Both the position numbers and the translations under genes were made by a program. Source: Micavibrio sp. (GTDB lineage: Bacteria > Pseudomonadota > Alphaproteobacteria > Micavibrionales > Micavibrionaceae). From it: a stretch of 57,189 bases of DNA. Below, in pieces: positions 34,685 to 43,086 of the stretch (position 1 is its first letter; every line of letters starts with the position of its first letter). The notes under the pieces were generated by a model, which did not search any database, was not told the origin of the DNA, and saw only the letters and a list, made by a program, of their open reading frames with translations. The stretch spans positions 1 to 57,189 of the forward strand of contig DUBU01000001.1 of assembly GCA_012960155.1 (NCBI GenBank), written 5' to 3'.

Positions 34685-36496
34685 ATGACGGATAATAAAG
34701 AAAAAAGCAGCAGTGAAAAATTACAGGCACTGCGCGCTGCTATGTTGACGGCTGGCGTAGACGGATACCTCGTCCCGCGCGGTGATGAATGGCAGGGCGA
34801 ATATGTGCCGGCCGCGGCAGAGCGTTTAAAATGGCTGACGGGCTTTACAGGCTCAGCGGGTTTCGCTGCTGTGCTGTCCGATACGGCTGCTGTGTTTTCT
34901 GATTCCCGCTATACGCTGCAAATGGGGCAAGAAGTTGACGGCAATGTATTTGAAACGCATACAGCAGGGCCTGATTTCTCGCCAAATGAATGGCTGGCAG
35001 CCGAATTGCCGTCTGGCTCTAAAATCGGTTATGATCCGCGCCTATATACGGCCATGCAGATCGAAAAAATGCAGGAAGCGTTAGCGCTCAAGAGCATTAC
35101 TTTGGTGGCGGTAGATACCAATCTGGTTGATGCCATTTGGGAGGATCGTCCCGCCGCGCCAAAGGCCAAGGTCACGGTTTATGATGTTGCCTATGCCGGT
35201 AAGTCATCTGTCGAAAAACGTGCGGAGATCTCGGCGCATTTAAAAGAAACAAATGTACGGGCGTATGTAATTACCGCGCCGGACTCGATTGCATGGCTGC
35301 TGAATATCCGCGGCGATGATGTGCCTTGCACGCCATTTGCACTATCATATGCGGTTATCCATGATAACGGGGATGTGAACTGGTTTATCGATCTCGATAA
35401 AATCTCCAGCGAAGTAAAACAGCATATCGGTAATCACGTCACGCTGCATGATATCGCTGATATGCCGCACGCCCTCGAAGCCTTTGCTAAAGACGCTGCT
35501 AAAAAAGGTGATACGATCGCCATGGATGATGGTGTGTCTGCCATCTGGTTCCGCGATGTATTCGAAGCCCACGGCGCGGATATCAGCCACATGAGCGATC
35601 CTGTAATGTTGCGCAAGGCACTGAAAAACGAAACCGAACAGAAGATGATCGAAGCCGCTCACGTCAAAGACGGCGTCGCGCTTGTGAAATTCTGGAAATG
35701 GATCACAGAAGAAGCACCTAAAGGCACGCTCAGCGAGCTGGATGTCGCAGACCAGCTTTATAAATTCCGCGAGGAACAAGACGGGTTTGTCGGCAATAGC
35801 TTTGAAACGATCGCAGGCTGGGCGTCAAACGGTGCGATCGTACATTACCACGCAACACCGGAAAAGTTCGCTGATATAAAAGGCGAAGGCCTGCTGCTGG
35901 TTGACAGTGGTGCCCAGTTTAAAGAAGGGACTACAGATAATACCCGCACATGGGCTATTGGCACACCGACTGCGGAGATGAAAGAAGCGTTTACGCGTGT
36001 CTTGAAAGGGCATATCGCTGTGGCGTCTGCCCGTTTCGGCAAAGGTACAACAGGCGCTGATATTGATATTCTTGCCCGTCAGTTCTTGAAAAAGGCAGGA
36101 ATGGATTACGGCCACGGTACAGGCCACGGCGTCGGGCACTTCCTGTCCGTTCACGAGGACGGCGCGCGCATTTCTTCGACCTTTAAAGAACCGCTAAAAG
36201 AGGGGATGTTTATCTCCAATGAACCCGGCTATTACGCGGCAGGAAAGTTTGGTATTCGTCTTGAAAATCTGGTCTTTGTCGCCAAAGATGACGAGGCGGG
36301 CAGCCTGAAATACAGTTTTAATACGGTATCCCTAACACCATTTGATCGTAACCTGATTGATATGGACTTGCTGGACTCTGATGAGCGCCAATGGCTGGAT
36401 GATTATCATAAGCGTGTTTTCGATACGCTAAGCCCGCATCTGGATCAGGATGAAAAAGACTGGCTGAAGGCACAAACCGCGCCGCTGAAGCCCTGA
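34685..36496 (+). CDS. Xaa-Pro aminopeptidase (M24B, aminopeptidase P)
   Basis: 603 aa, the long three-domain form. Two creatinase-like N-terminal domains (~15-145, 160-310) precede the pita-bread catalytic domain, where the metal ligands are visible: LLVDSGAQFKEGTTDNTRTW (two Asp), HGTGHGVGHFLSVHE (His), ISNEPGYYAA (Glu) and GIRLENLVFV (Glu). It removes N-terminal residues before proline in the cytoplasm. AATTACATT leads to the start; no strong ribosome site. Confidence 0.94.
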   Translation: MTDNKEKSSSEKLQALRAAMLTAGVDGYLVPRGDEWQGEYVPAAAERLKWLTGFTGSAGFAAVLSDTAAVFSDSRYTLQMGQEVDGNVFETHTAGPDFSPNEWLAAELPSGSKIGYDPRLYTAMQIEKMQEALALKSITLVAVDTNLVDAIWEDRPAAPKAKVTVYDVAYAGKSSVEKRAEISAHLKETNVRAYVITAPDSIAWLLNIRGDDVPCTPFALSYAVIHDNGDVNWFIDLDKISSEVKQHIGNHVTLHDIADMPHALEAFAKDAAKKGDTIAMDDGVSAIWFRDVFEAHGADISHMSDPVMLRKALKNETEQKMIEAAHVKDGVALVKFWKWITEEAPKGTLSELDVADQLYKFREEQDGFVGNSFETIAGWASNGAIVHYHATPEKFADIKGEGLLLVDSGAQFKEGTTDNTRTWAIGTPTAEMKEAFTRVLKGHIAVASARFGKGTTGADIDILARQFLKKAGMDYGHGTGHGVGHFLSVHEDGARISSTFKEPLKEGMFISNEPGYYAAGKFGIRLENLVFVAKDDEAGSLKYSFNTVSLTPFDRNLIDMDLLDSDERQWLDDYHKRVFDTLSPHLDQDEKDWLKAQTAPLKP

Positions 36497-36497
36497 T

Positions 36498-36848
36498 TTA
36501 TTTAGGGGTAGGGCTTTTAGTTGTCTCTGGAGCAGCCTCTTGAAGGTCGATAAGTGCCAGGTCAAGGTCGAATTCCAGTAGCTCCGCAACTTCGTATAAG
36601 AACGCAAGGCTGGTGCCTTCGTGAGTCTTGCCGTAACAAATGTCAGCGATAAATTCGACATCGTATTCATATTTGTCAGCAAAGTCTTGAATACTCAAGC
36701 CGCGCTTGTTCAGCATAGTGGCGATTTGTACGCCGCAGGTTGCGCGAGCAATTTCTTGCCCCACCAATTCGCAGACTTGTTGCTGGTCTTTGGCGCTAAG
36801 TTTGGCAAAGTCATCACGCATTTTTCGTGCAAATTCTTCTTGATTCAT
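36498..36848 (-). CDS. XRE-like helix-turn-helix protein
   Basis: 116 aa. The segment MLNKRGLSIQDFADKYEYD...FIADICYGKTHEG followed by FLYEVAELLEFDLDLAL fits a Cro/C1-type HTH with a weak first helix; the N-terminal ~35 residues add a helical extension (KDQQQVCELVGQEIA). GAGGACAT precedes the ATG. It may regulate its own or nearby transcription; no toxin partner is adjacent. The HTH reading is by eye and moderate. Confidence 0.6.
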   Translation of the reverse strand: MNQEEFARKMRDDFAKLSAKDQQQVCELVGQEIARATCGVQIATMLNKRGLSIQDFADKYEYDVEFIADICYGKTHEGTSLAFLYEVAELLEFDLDLALIDLQEAAPETTKSPTPK

Positions 36849-36908
36849 AAAATGTCCTCCCGATTTCCTGTAATCTTATTAAGGGTAACGATTGCTTTTG
36901 GCAAATAA

Positions 36909-36932
36909 AAAAGCCGGATCAAACCGGCTTTT
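36909..36932 (-). terminator. rho-independent terminator of rpsU
   Basis: AAAAGCCGG (36909-36917) pairs with CCGGCTTTT (36924-36932); on the minus strand the stem is followed by TTTTTTATTTG. Confidence 0.9.
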
Positions 36933-36963
36933 AAAATCATATAATGTAAAAGGCTCTGGAATA

Positions 36964-37164
36964 TTATTCCTGGGAACGACGTTTGCGATCCATTTTGCGC
37001 CAGCGACGCTGGGCTTCGGCCTTTTCGCGTTTCTTCTTCTGAGAAGGCTTCTCGAAGTCACGACGCAATTTCATCTCACGAAAGATTCCTTCACGCTGCA
37101 TTTTCTTCTTCAGCACTTTCAACGCCTGATCAACGTTGTTATCTCTTACTGTTACGCTTACCAC
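36964..37164 (-). CDS. rpsU: 30S ribosomal protein S21
   Basis: 66 aa. [20 protein letters not shown] and [20 protein letters not shown] are the standard bS21 sequence, with a basic C-terminal tail. It binds the 3' end of 16S rRNA in the small subunit. AAGAGGTGATATA precedes the start. Monocistronic with its own terminator. Confidence 0.97.
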   Translation of the reverse strand: MVSVTVRDNNVDQALKVLKKKMQREGIFREMKLRRDFEKPSQKKKREKAEAQRRWRKMDRKRRSQE

Positions 37165-37260
37165 TATATCACCTCTTTCTAAATGTTAATGTGAGTGGTA
37201 CTTATTAATAAAGTGACCTATTCCTATACGGCAGGTGGCCGCAAAGCAAGGAAAAAACAC

Positions 37261-38952
37261 ATGAATTCATTATTAAAGCATTCTTTTCTTAATATTTTGA
37301 CAATGACAACGCTGTCTTTTTCGGCCTTAGCGCAAGAAGTTGTGCGGCCCGAGCCTGAAATCTCCACGCCCGTAACTAGCGTATCAAGCGTTCAGGGCAA
37401 GGATTTTATGGTTGTGACGGCCAATGGTCACGCCACCAAAGCCGCTGCAGATATTCTGGCGCAAGGTGGTAATGCGGCGGATGCTGCTATCGCAGCGCAG
37501 CTCGTTCTAGGGCTTGTAGAACCACAGTCTTCGGGCCTCGGTGGCGGCGCATTCGTGGTGTATTACGATGCCAAAAATGATGAGATCATTACGCTCGATG
37601 GTCGTGAGGTTGCACCTCAAGAGGCGCATCCTTCAATGTTTATGCACCCTACAGGCGAACCATTTGATTTCGAAGAGGCGGTAAACTCAGGCCTGTCTGT
37701 GGGCGTTCCGGGCACACCGGCTTTGCTGTCACATCTGTATAAAAATTACGGTAGCCTGAAAAAGGGCGAAGCCTTTGAGGCTGCTATTGAACTGGCGGAG
37801 CAAGGTTTTGAAATATCGCCGCGTCTTGCTGCGATGATTGAGCATGATGCGTATTATTTACTTCTCGATGAAAACGCAAAACAGTATTTTCTGGATGAAC
37901 GCGGCAAGCCTCTGCCAGCAGGTCACGTTCTTAAAAACCCTGATTACGCTAAAACGTTGAAAAATTTCAGATCGCTGGGCGATAAGTGGTTTTACGAAAT
38001 GGCAGGTAAAGACATTGCCCGTGTAGTGTCTGCCAATGCAGGCATTATGACTGCTGCTGATATGGCAGATTACGAAGTCATTGAACGTAAGCCTGTTTGC
38101 GGACCGTATCGAATCTATGTTGTATGCTCTATGGATGAGCCATCCTCCGGCGGTCTGACATTACTATCAGCGCTGGGTATGCTTGAGCGATTTGATCTAT
38201 CCGCTGGACCAACGGCGCGCAATATTCATTTGATAACCGAAGCATCACGTTTAGCATTTGCTGATCGTAATCAATACATGGCAGACCCCGATTTTGTAGC
38301 GTCGCCATCTCGTAACCTGATTGCGCCCGACTATCTGGCGCAGCGAAGTGCTCTGATTAACGAGCTAAAAGCACAGACAACAGTAAGCGCAGGGCAGATC
38401 GATAATGAAAACGGAACGAGTCATATTTCCATCGTAGACTCGATGGGCAATGTCTTGGCGATGACAACAACTATCGAAGGCGCATTCGGCTCAAAGCTAA
38501 TGACACATGGTTTCCTGCTGAATAACGAGATGACCGATTTCTCGTTTAGACCGCGCGATGAAAATGGCAATGACATTGCCAATGCCGTGGCGCCAGGTAA
38601 ACGCCCGCGTTCCTCTATGGCGCCTGTTATTGTCTTTGATGCAGAAGGCAAGCCATTCCTGACGGTGGGCTCCGCAGGCGGTAGCCGTATTATAGGGTTT
38701 GTAATGCAAGCAATTATCTCCGCTATCGATTGGGATATGCCGCTGGAGCAATCAATCGCAGCGCCGCATTTCTTGGCGCGCAGCGATACTGTAGAGCTTG
38801 AGTCTTCTGAACTGATGCAGCCTTTAAAAAACTATGGTCATCCGGTGAAGGTTGGAAAGATGAGCTCTGGCATGACAGCCATTCAATGGGATGGTGAGGT
38901 TATGCAAGGTGTTGCTGATCCGCGCCGCGAAGGCGTGGCGGCAGGGCGTTAA
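37261..38952 (+). CDS. ggt: gamma-glutamyltranspeptidase
   Basis: 563 aa from ATG 37261 (AAGGAAAA upstream; the frame opens at 37195 without start signals). Signal peptide MNSLLKHSFLNILTMTTLSF...ALA. Self-processing site and catalytic Thr in ENGTSHISIVDSMGN (~residue 384); MTTTIEGAFGS and FLTVGSAGGSRII complete the small subunit; RPKP-like large-subunit block at ITLDGREVAP. A periplasmic enzyme that cleaves glutathione and other gamma-glutamyl peptides. Convergent with the small exported gene, stops five bases apart. Confidence 0.95.
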   Translation: MNSLLKHSFLNILTMTTLSFSALAQEVVRPEPEISTPVTSVSSVQGKDFMVVTANGHATKAAADILAQGGNAADAAIAAQLVLGLVEPQSSGLGGGAFVVYYDAKNDEIITLDGREVAPQEAHPSMFMHPTGEPFDFEEAVNSGLSVGVPGTPALLSHLYKNYGSLKKGEAFEAAIELAEQGFEISPRLAAMIEHDAYYLLLDENAKQYFLDERGKPLPAGHVLKNPDYAKTLKNFRSLGDKWFYEMAGKDIARVVSANAGIMTAADMADYEVIERKPVCGPYRIYVVCSMDEPSSGGLTLLSALGMLERFDLSAGPTARNIHLITEASRLAFADRNQYMADPDFVASPSRNLIAPDYLAQRSALINELKAQTTVSAGQIDNENGTSHISIVDSMGNVLAMTTTIEGAFGSKLMTHGFLLNNEMTDFSFRPRDENGNDIANAVAPGKRPRSSMAPVIVFDAEGKPFLTVGSAGGSRIIGFVMQAIISAIDWDMPLEQSIAAPHFLARSDTVELESSELMQPLKNYGHPVKVGKMSSGMTAIQWDGEVMQGVADPRREGVAAGR

Positions 38953-38957
38953 CAAGC

Positions 38958-39188
38958 TTAGATGTCTTGAATAGAGCAGTCTGCGTTAGGACAGCTGCTT
39001 TTTACGCCGAGCTTCTGCAGTAGCATTTGCATGGTTTCTGTAGCGGCGGCTTGCTGGATATATGCAGGGTCAATCTGGCCGTTGGTCGCGCGCGTTTGCA
39101 CGGTCTCGATGGCCTGAACATGGCTCGCAAAAGCGGCAACCGCACCGAATGCGATTATAAGGGCATATATAAAAATGTATTTGGTCAT
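38958..39188 (-). CDS. small exported protein, 76 aa
   Basis: Signal-peptide-like N-terminus MTKYIFIYALIIAFGAVAAF...HVQA, then a short mature part with a Gln/Ala-rich helix (YIQQAAATETMQMLLQKLG) and a C-terminal pair of cysteines (SSCPNADCSIQDI). GGAGATGATATG precedes the start. No family recognised. Confidence 0.6.
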   Translation of the reverse strand: MTKYIFIYALIIAFGAVAAFASHVQAIETVQTRATNGQIDPAYIQQAAATETMQMLLQKLGVKSSCPNADCSIQDI

Positions 39189-39288
39189 ATCATCTCCGAC
39201 TGCTGAATATATTATACATGTTTAGACGCACGAGATGGCAAAAACATGCATAGAAGATGATAATTTTTAGGCAGTCGATTAGATTTTA

Positions 39289-39606
39289 TTATGGCTTTCT
39301 GATTTTATATACCGCTCTGATATCATCATTGAAGATACACATGACTCGTCCCTCAAATGCGGCCTCAGCGGCGTTATCGGCAATCGCTTCGCAGAATTCG
39401 ACAGTAATGGGGTAATCCCTGAAGCTGAGATCTTCGATCACGGGTGTGGAGCCTGTTCCGAAGGCTTTCATCATGATAATGACACGATTTACAAACGGAT
39501 TGTCTTTTGTTGTGACTGTTATTGAGTTTTGTGCAAATGCGTTGGAGCACAATAGGACAGTTAAACAGAGGCCAAGCAGCGAAGTTCTATAAAATCTAAA
39601 AAACAT
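39289..39606 (-). CDS. small exported protein, 105 aa
   Basis: Signal peptide MFFRFYRTSLLGLCLTVLLC with cleavage near AFAQ, then ~78 mature residues with two cysteines (VEFCEAIADN, GRVMCIFNDD). AAAGGATTTATTT precedes the start. Not recognised. The same strand holds the 76-aa exported gene 100 bases downstream, and both resemble in style the exported pair at 8650-9235 without clear sequence identity. Confidence 0.6.
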   Translation of the reverse strand: MFFRFYRTSLLGLCLTVLLCSNAFAQNSITVTTKDNPFVNRVIIMMKAFGTGSTPVIEDLSFRDYPITVEFCEAIADNAAEAAFEGRVMCIFNDDIRAVYKIRKP

Positions 39607-39688
39607 AAATAAATCCTTTTCTTTATAACTATTACGGATTTATTTCTGAAATCCCGCGCCACGCATAATAGATAAGAATTGTCGTAAG

Positions 39689-41317
39689 TTACGCCGCCTC
39701 TTTTGTGCGTGCCTTAAGGTTAAGAGCCGCTTCAAGAAGTGTTTTTGTGTATTCTTCTTGAGGGTTGTCGAATACCTTTTGCGCGCTACCGCTTTCAACG
39801 ACTTTGCCATCTTTCATGACGATTAGCTTATGCGCCATAGCGCGCACGACACGCAGGTCATGACTGATGAACATATATGATAGTGTGTATTTTTCCTGAA
39901 GTTCACGTAGAAGGTCAACGATCTGTGCCTGCACGGATAGATCAAGCGCGCTGGTCGGCTCGTCCAATACAACGAATTCAGGATTGAGTACCATAGCGCG
40001 GGCAATAGAAATACGCTGGCGCTGGCCACCTGAAAATTCGTGCGGATAGCGATTACGCGTATCAGGGTCCAAGCCGACATCTTTTAAAGCCTCAATGACG
40101 CGGTCTTCGCGTTCGCTGCTGCTAATATCGGGCTGATGAACTTTCAGACCTTCGCCAATAATACCTTGCACGCTCATGCGCGGCGATAGTGAACTAAACG
40201 GATCTTGAAAAACAATCTGCATCCGTTTGCGCAGGTCACGCATTTCTTTGCGACCATAGGCGGTAACATCGGTATCGTGAAATTTGATCGAGCCCTCGGT
40301 CAATGTGTTTAGACGGAGCAAGGCATAACCAAGAGTTGATTTGCCCGATCCTGACTCGCCCACAACGCCAACGGTCTGGCCGGCGCGACAAGTAATATCA
40401 ATCCCGTCAACAGCCTTGACCCATTCATTGGTTTTGCCCCAGAAGTTTTTCTTCTTCGGGAAATGCACTTTAACGCCCTGGGCGGTAACGACTGCTGCGG
40501 CATTTTCATTGGCAGCCACGGCCGTGCCTTTAGGCTGAGCGCCCAGCAACATCTTAGTGTATTCGTGCGCAGGCTTGGCAAATAGCTTTTTGCTGGCATT
40601 CTGTTCAACAATAACGCCGTTTTTCATGACGCAGACATTGTCAGCCATCTTCTCGACAACGGTCAAATCATGCGTAATCATCAGCAGGGCCATATCCAGT
40701 TCGCGCTTCAATTCATCAAGCAGCTCCAGAATTTGCGCTTGTACTGTAACGTCCAGCGCCGTAGTAGGTTCGTCGGCAATCAGCAGCTCGGGGTTATTGG
40801 CAAGCGCCATGGCAATCATGACGCGCTGGCGCTGACCGCCGGATAATTCGTGCGGATAGGCAGAAAGACGCTCCTTCATCTTAGGAAGACCTACCATATC
40901 CAGAAGCTCTTTAACGCGTTTTGATACGGCGCCTTTGTCCATACCCTGATGTAGTTTTAACATCTCGCCAATCTGGCGCTCAATCGTGTGCAGCGGGTTC
41001 AGGGCGCTTTGTGGCTCTTGAAAGATCATGCCGATCTGGCTACCGCGAATGCCGCGCATGACCTTGTCTTTTGCGCCGACCAACTCCTGTCCTTCAAAGA
41101 TAATCGACGAGCGCTCACTGTGTGATGCCAGCGGGTAGGGGAGTAACTGCATGATAGACATGGCGGAAACGGATTTACCTGAGCCCGACTCGCCAACCAG
41201 CGCTAATGTTTCGCCCTTTTTAATGGCAAAATTCGCGTTTTTTACAGCCTCGAAGCTACCGGAAGGCGTGCGAAACGTGACATCTAGGTTCTTAACGGTC
41301 AGAAGTTCTGTGCTCAT
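39689..41317 (-). CDS. yejF: peptide ABC transporter dual ATP-binding protein, YejF type
   Basis: 542 aa with two complete ABC domains: Walker A VGESGSGKSVSA and VGESGSGKSTLGYA, signature LSGGQRQRVMIAMA and FSGGQRQRISIARA, Walker B LLIADEPTTALDV and FVVLDEPTSALDL. Fused double ATPases of this kind energise YejABEF peptide import. Its likely partners yejE and yejB lie 13-17 kb away on the same strand. No binding protein gene (yejA) is in the window. Confidence 0.88.
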   Translation of the reverse strand: MSTELLTVKNLDVTFRTPSGSFEAVKNANFAIKKGETLALVGESGSGKSVSAMSIMQLLPYPLASHSERSSIIFEGQELVGAKDKVMRGIRGSQIGMIFQEPQSALNPLHTIERQIGEMLKLHQGMDKGAVSKRVKELLDMVGLPKMKERLSAYPHELSGGQRQRVMIAMALANNPELLIADEPTTALDVTVQAQILELLDELKRELDMALLMITHDLTVVEKMADNVCVMKNGVIVEQNASKKLFAKPAHEYTKMLLGAQPKGTAVAANENAAAVVTAQGVKVHFPKKKNFWGKTNEWVKAVDGIDITCRAGQTVGVVGESGSGKSTLGYALLRLNTLTEGSIKFHDTDVTAYGRKEMRDLRKRMQIVFQDPFSSLSPRMSVQGIIGEGLKVHQPDISSSEREDRVIEALKDVGLDPDTRNRYPHEFSGGQRQRISIARAMVLNPEFVVLDEPTSALDLSVQAQIVDLLRELQEKYTLSYMFISHDLRVVRAMAHKLIVMKDGKVVESGSAQKVFDNPQEEYTKTLLEAALNLKARTKEAA

Positions 41318-41409
41318 AAATGTAATTTAACCACAAACATTCGGTCTTAAAAACGGTTACTTTACGGTTGTGTTCATGTTATTTTCAAAATCACAGGAGA
41401 ATTCATAAT

Positions 41410-41745
41410 ATGACCCACCCCATACTGCCCAAAGGCGTTAACGCCGCTATCAAGATGATCATAGATATTGCCGAAGAACTGACAGAAATCATGGAACAAG
41501 AGGCAAGAGCATTGATGCTGAAGGATCAAATGGGGTTCATGAATGCGCAGGGCGAGAAGACTCGCCTGACAAATAATTATGAGCAAGCCTGTGTGGAATT
41601 CAAAGAGCGCGCCGAAGATTTTAAGGTCGCTGACGCTATGCTTGTTAAAAAGCTGGAACAAGCACAAGCCAATCTTTTGAAACAGACAAATGATAATAAC
41701 GAGGTTATGGAACGCTTGCAGGAAAGAACCGGCGGCGCTCAATAG
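41410..41745 (+). CDS. FlgN-like helical protein
   Basis: 111 aa, wholly helical. The pattern of acidic heptads followed by a short basic turn (IIDIAEELTEIMEQEARAL...DQMGFMNAQGEKTRL) resembles FlgN, the chaperone for flagellar hook-associated proteins. AGGAGAATTC precedes the ATG at 41410; the frame opens at 41368 without signals. It is 106 bases upstream of the first prepilin, same strand. No flagellar gene is nearby; moderate confidence in family. Confidence 0.5.
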   Translation: MTHPILPKGVNAAIKMIIDIAEELTEIMEQEARALMLKDQMGFMNAQGEKTRLTNNYEQACVEFKERAEDFKVADAMLVKKLEQAQANLLKQTNDNNEVMERLQERTGGAQ

Positions 41746-41851
41746 CCTTCATAACCGCGTAACTCTATGAAAAACAAAAATAACTGTACAAAAACCGATA
41801 TTTATCTAAAATTTTAACTAAATTTTCAGCCGTTGATCGTAGGATATTCTT

Positions 41852-43069
41852 ATGATGGCATCATTGCGCAAAACAAGCGAACGAAATAAAGGCTTCACTC
41901 TTATTGAGGCGGCAATCGCTATGATTCTTATAGGTCTCATAAGCGTGCCCATGATCATGCTCTATAATGTCGAGCGCGAGGACTTTATTCGCCAGACGAA
42001 TACAGGCCGCATTGGCATCATTCAAGGTGCTATTAATGATTTTGTGGTGGTTAATAACCGCTATCCCAGCCCCGCCGATTTATTTGAATCGCCAGCCAGT
42101 GCGACTTATGGTCAAGAGTTTACAGGTGCTATTGCGTCTTGTGCTGCATGGCCGACGCCTAACGGTGTATGTCGCACGACAGGCCCTAATCAAATATTGA
42201 TAGGCGCCGTCCCCTTTGCAGCATTGGGTTTACCACCTGATCGGGCACACGATTACTGGGATCACAAGTTTCTGTATGCGGTTACGGCCTCGCAAGCCAC
42301 GCTCTACGCTACTGGTGCGGGCGAAATTATTACGCAAGGATTTGATTTGTCGCGTACTCTAGCGCCTCAAGGTACTAGCTACAGCCCTAATGATATTATT
42401 ATTGTGTCTCATGGAGAGACTGGCGCCGGGGCTTATAGCCGTCAAGGCACATTGATTCGTGTCTGTAATGATGCTGTGACGCCGCGCGTTGACGAAGAAA
42501 ATTGTAATATGGACGACACGTTCATTGTTTACGAGAATTTGGAAGAAATTACACCGCCGCCTCTCAGCCGAGCCATTCTGTCAACATCATTGGCTGACAA
42601 TGGTAATTTCTATGATGATTTTACCGGTCAACAAACGCAGGTTCCTTCTGATCTCTGGTTACAGAATTTAACGGATGCTGATTACGCGCTTACTTTATCT
42701 GCGCGTATTGGTGTGGGCACAGAAACACCAACGACAAAAGTCCATGTCATTGGAGATATTCAGGCTAACAGTGTGCAGGCTAGCGATGTTTGCAATGATT
42801 CCAGTAGTGCATGTATTACGCCGACCTCAATTGCAGGCGTAGATCCTGCAATGAATTGTAATGGCGGAACTCTTCCTAGTCAGGGCGTTGTTAGAATTGA
42901 GAATAACAGTGTAGTTTGTGGATCCGTGGTTGATAGTGGGGGGGCGCCGATTGAAGGCGAAGTGTTTGAATTGCCGGTATTCTATACAAGGGGTGTAGAC
43001 TGCACCGCTACAGGTATGCTTTTAACAGGTTTTGATGCGGGAGGAGTCCCACAATGCGCGGCGCCGTAA
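41852..43069 (+). CDS. large prepilin-like protein 1 with tail-fibre-like segment
   Basis: 405 aa. A type IV prepilin leader ends in NKG/FTLIEAAIAMILIGL (Gly-1, Phe+1, Glu+5), so it should be processed by a prepilin peptidase and kept in the membrane by the first helix. The head (~60-230) has RYPSPADLF, IGAVPFAALGL, YWDHKFLYAVT and IIIVSHGETGAGAYS, shared with its two neighbours. Residues ~283-305 (IGVGTETPTTKVHVIGDI) look like the phage tail-fibre/S74 stalk motif VGIGT-xP-x-KLHVxG. A Cys-containing tail ends in CTATGMLLTGFDAGGVPQC. Probably a surface adhesin or pilus tip subunit. Confidence 0.8.
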   Translation: MMASLRKTSERNKGFTLIEAAIAMILIGLISVPMIMLYNVEREDFIRQTNTGRIGIIQGAINDFVVVNNRYPSPADLFESPASATYGQEFTGAIASCAAWPTPNGVCRTTGPNQILIGAVPFAALGLPPDRAHDYWDHKFLYAVTASQATLYATGAGEIITQGFDLSRTLAPQGTSYSPNDIIIVSHGETGAGAYSRQGTLIRVCNDAVTPRVDEENCNMDDTFIVYENLEEITPPPLSRAILSTSLADNGNFYDDFTGQQTQVPSDLWLQNLTDADYALTLSARIGVGTETPTTKVHVIGDIQANSVQASDVCNDSSSACITPTSIAGVDPAMNCNGGTLPSQGVVRIENNSVVCGSVVDSGGAPIEGEVFELPVFYTRGVDCTATGMLLTGFDAGGVPQCAAP

Positions 43070-43086
43070 ATAACGAGAGAAAAAAG

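Noticed and set aside
36498-36848. Toxin-antitoxin module at the XRE-like gene
   Set aside because: No small partner ORF on either side; neighbours are a peptidase and rpsU.
41374-41742. Leftward 122-aa ORF opposite the FlgN-like gene
   Set aside because: No ribosome site; the plus-strand frame has a good start and a coherent helical protein.
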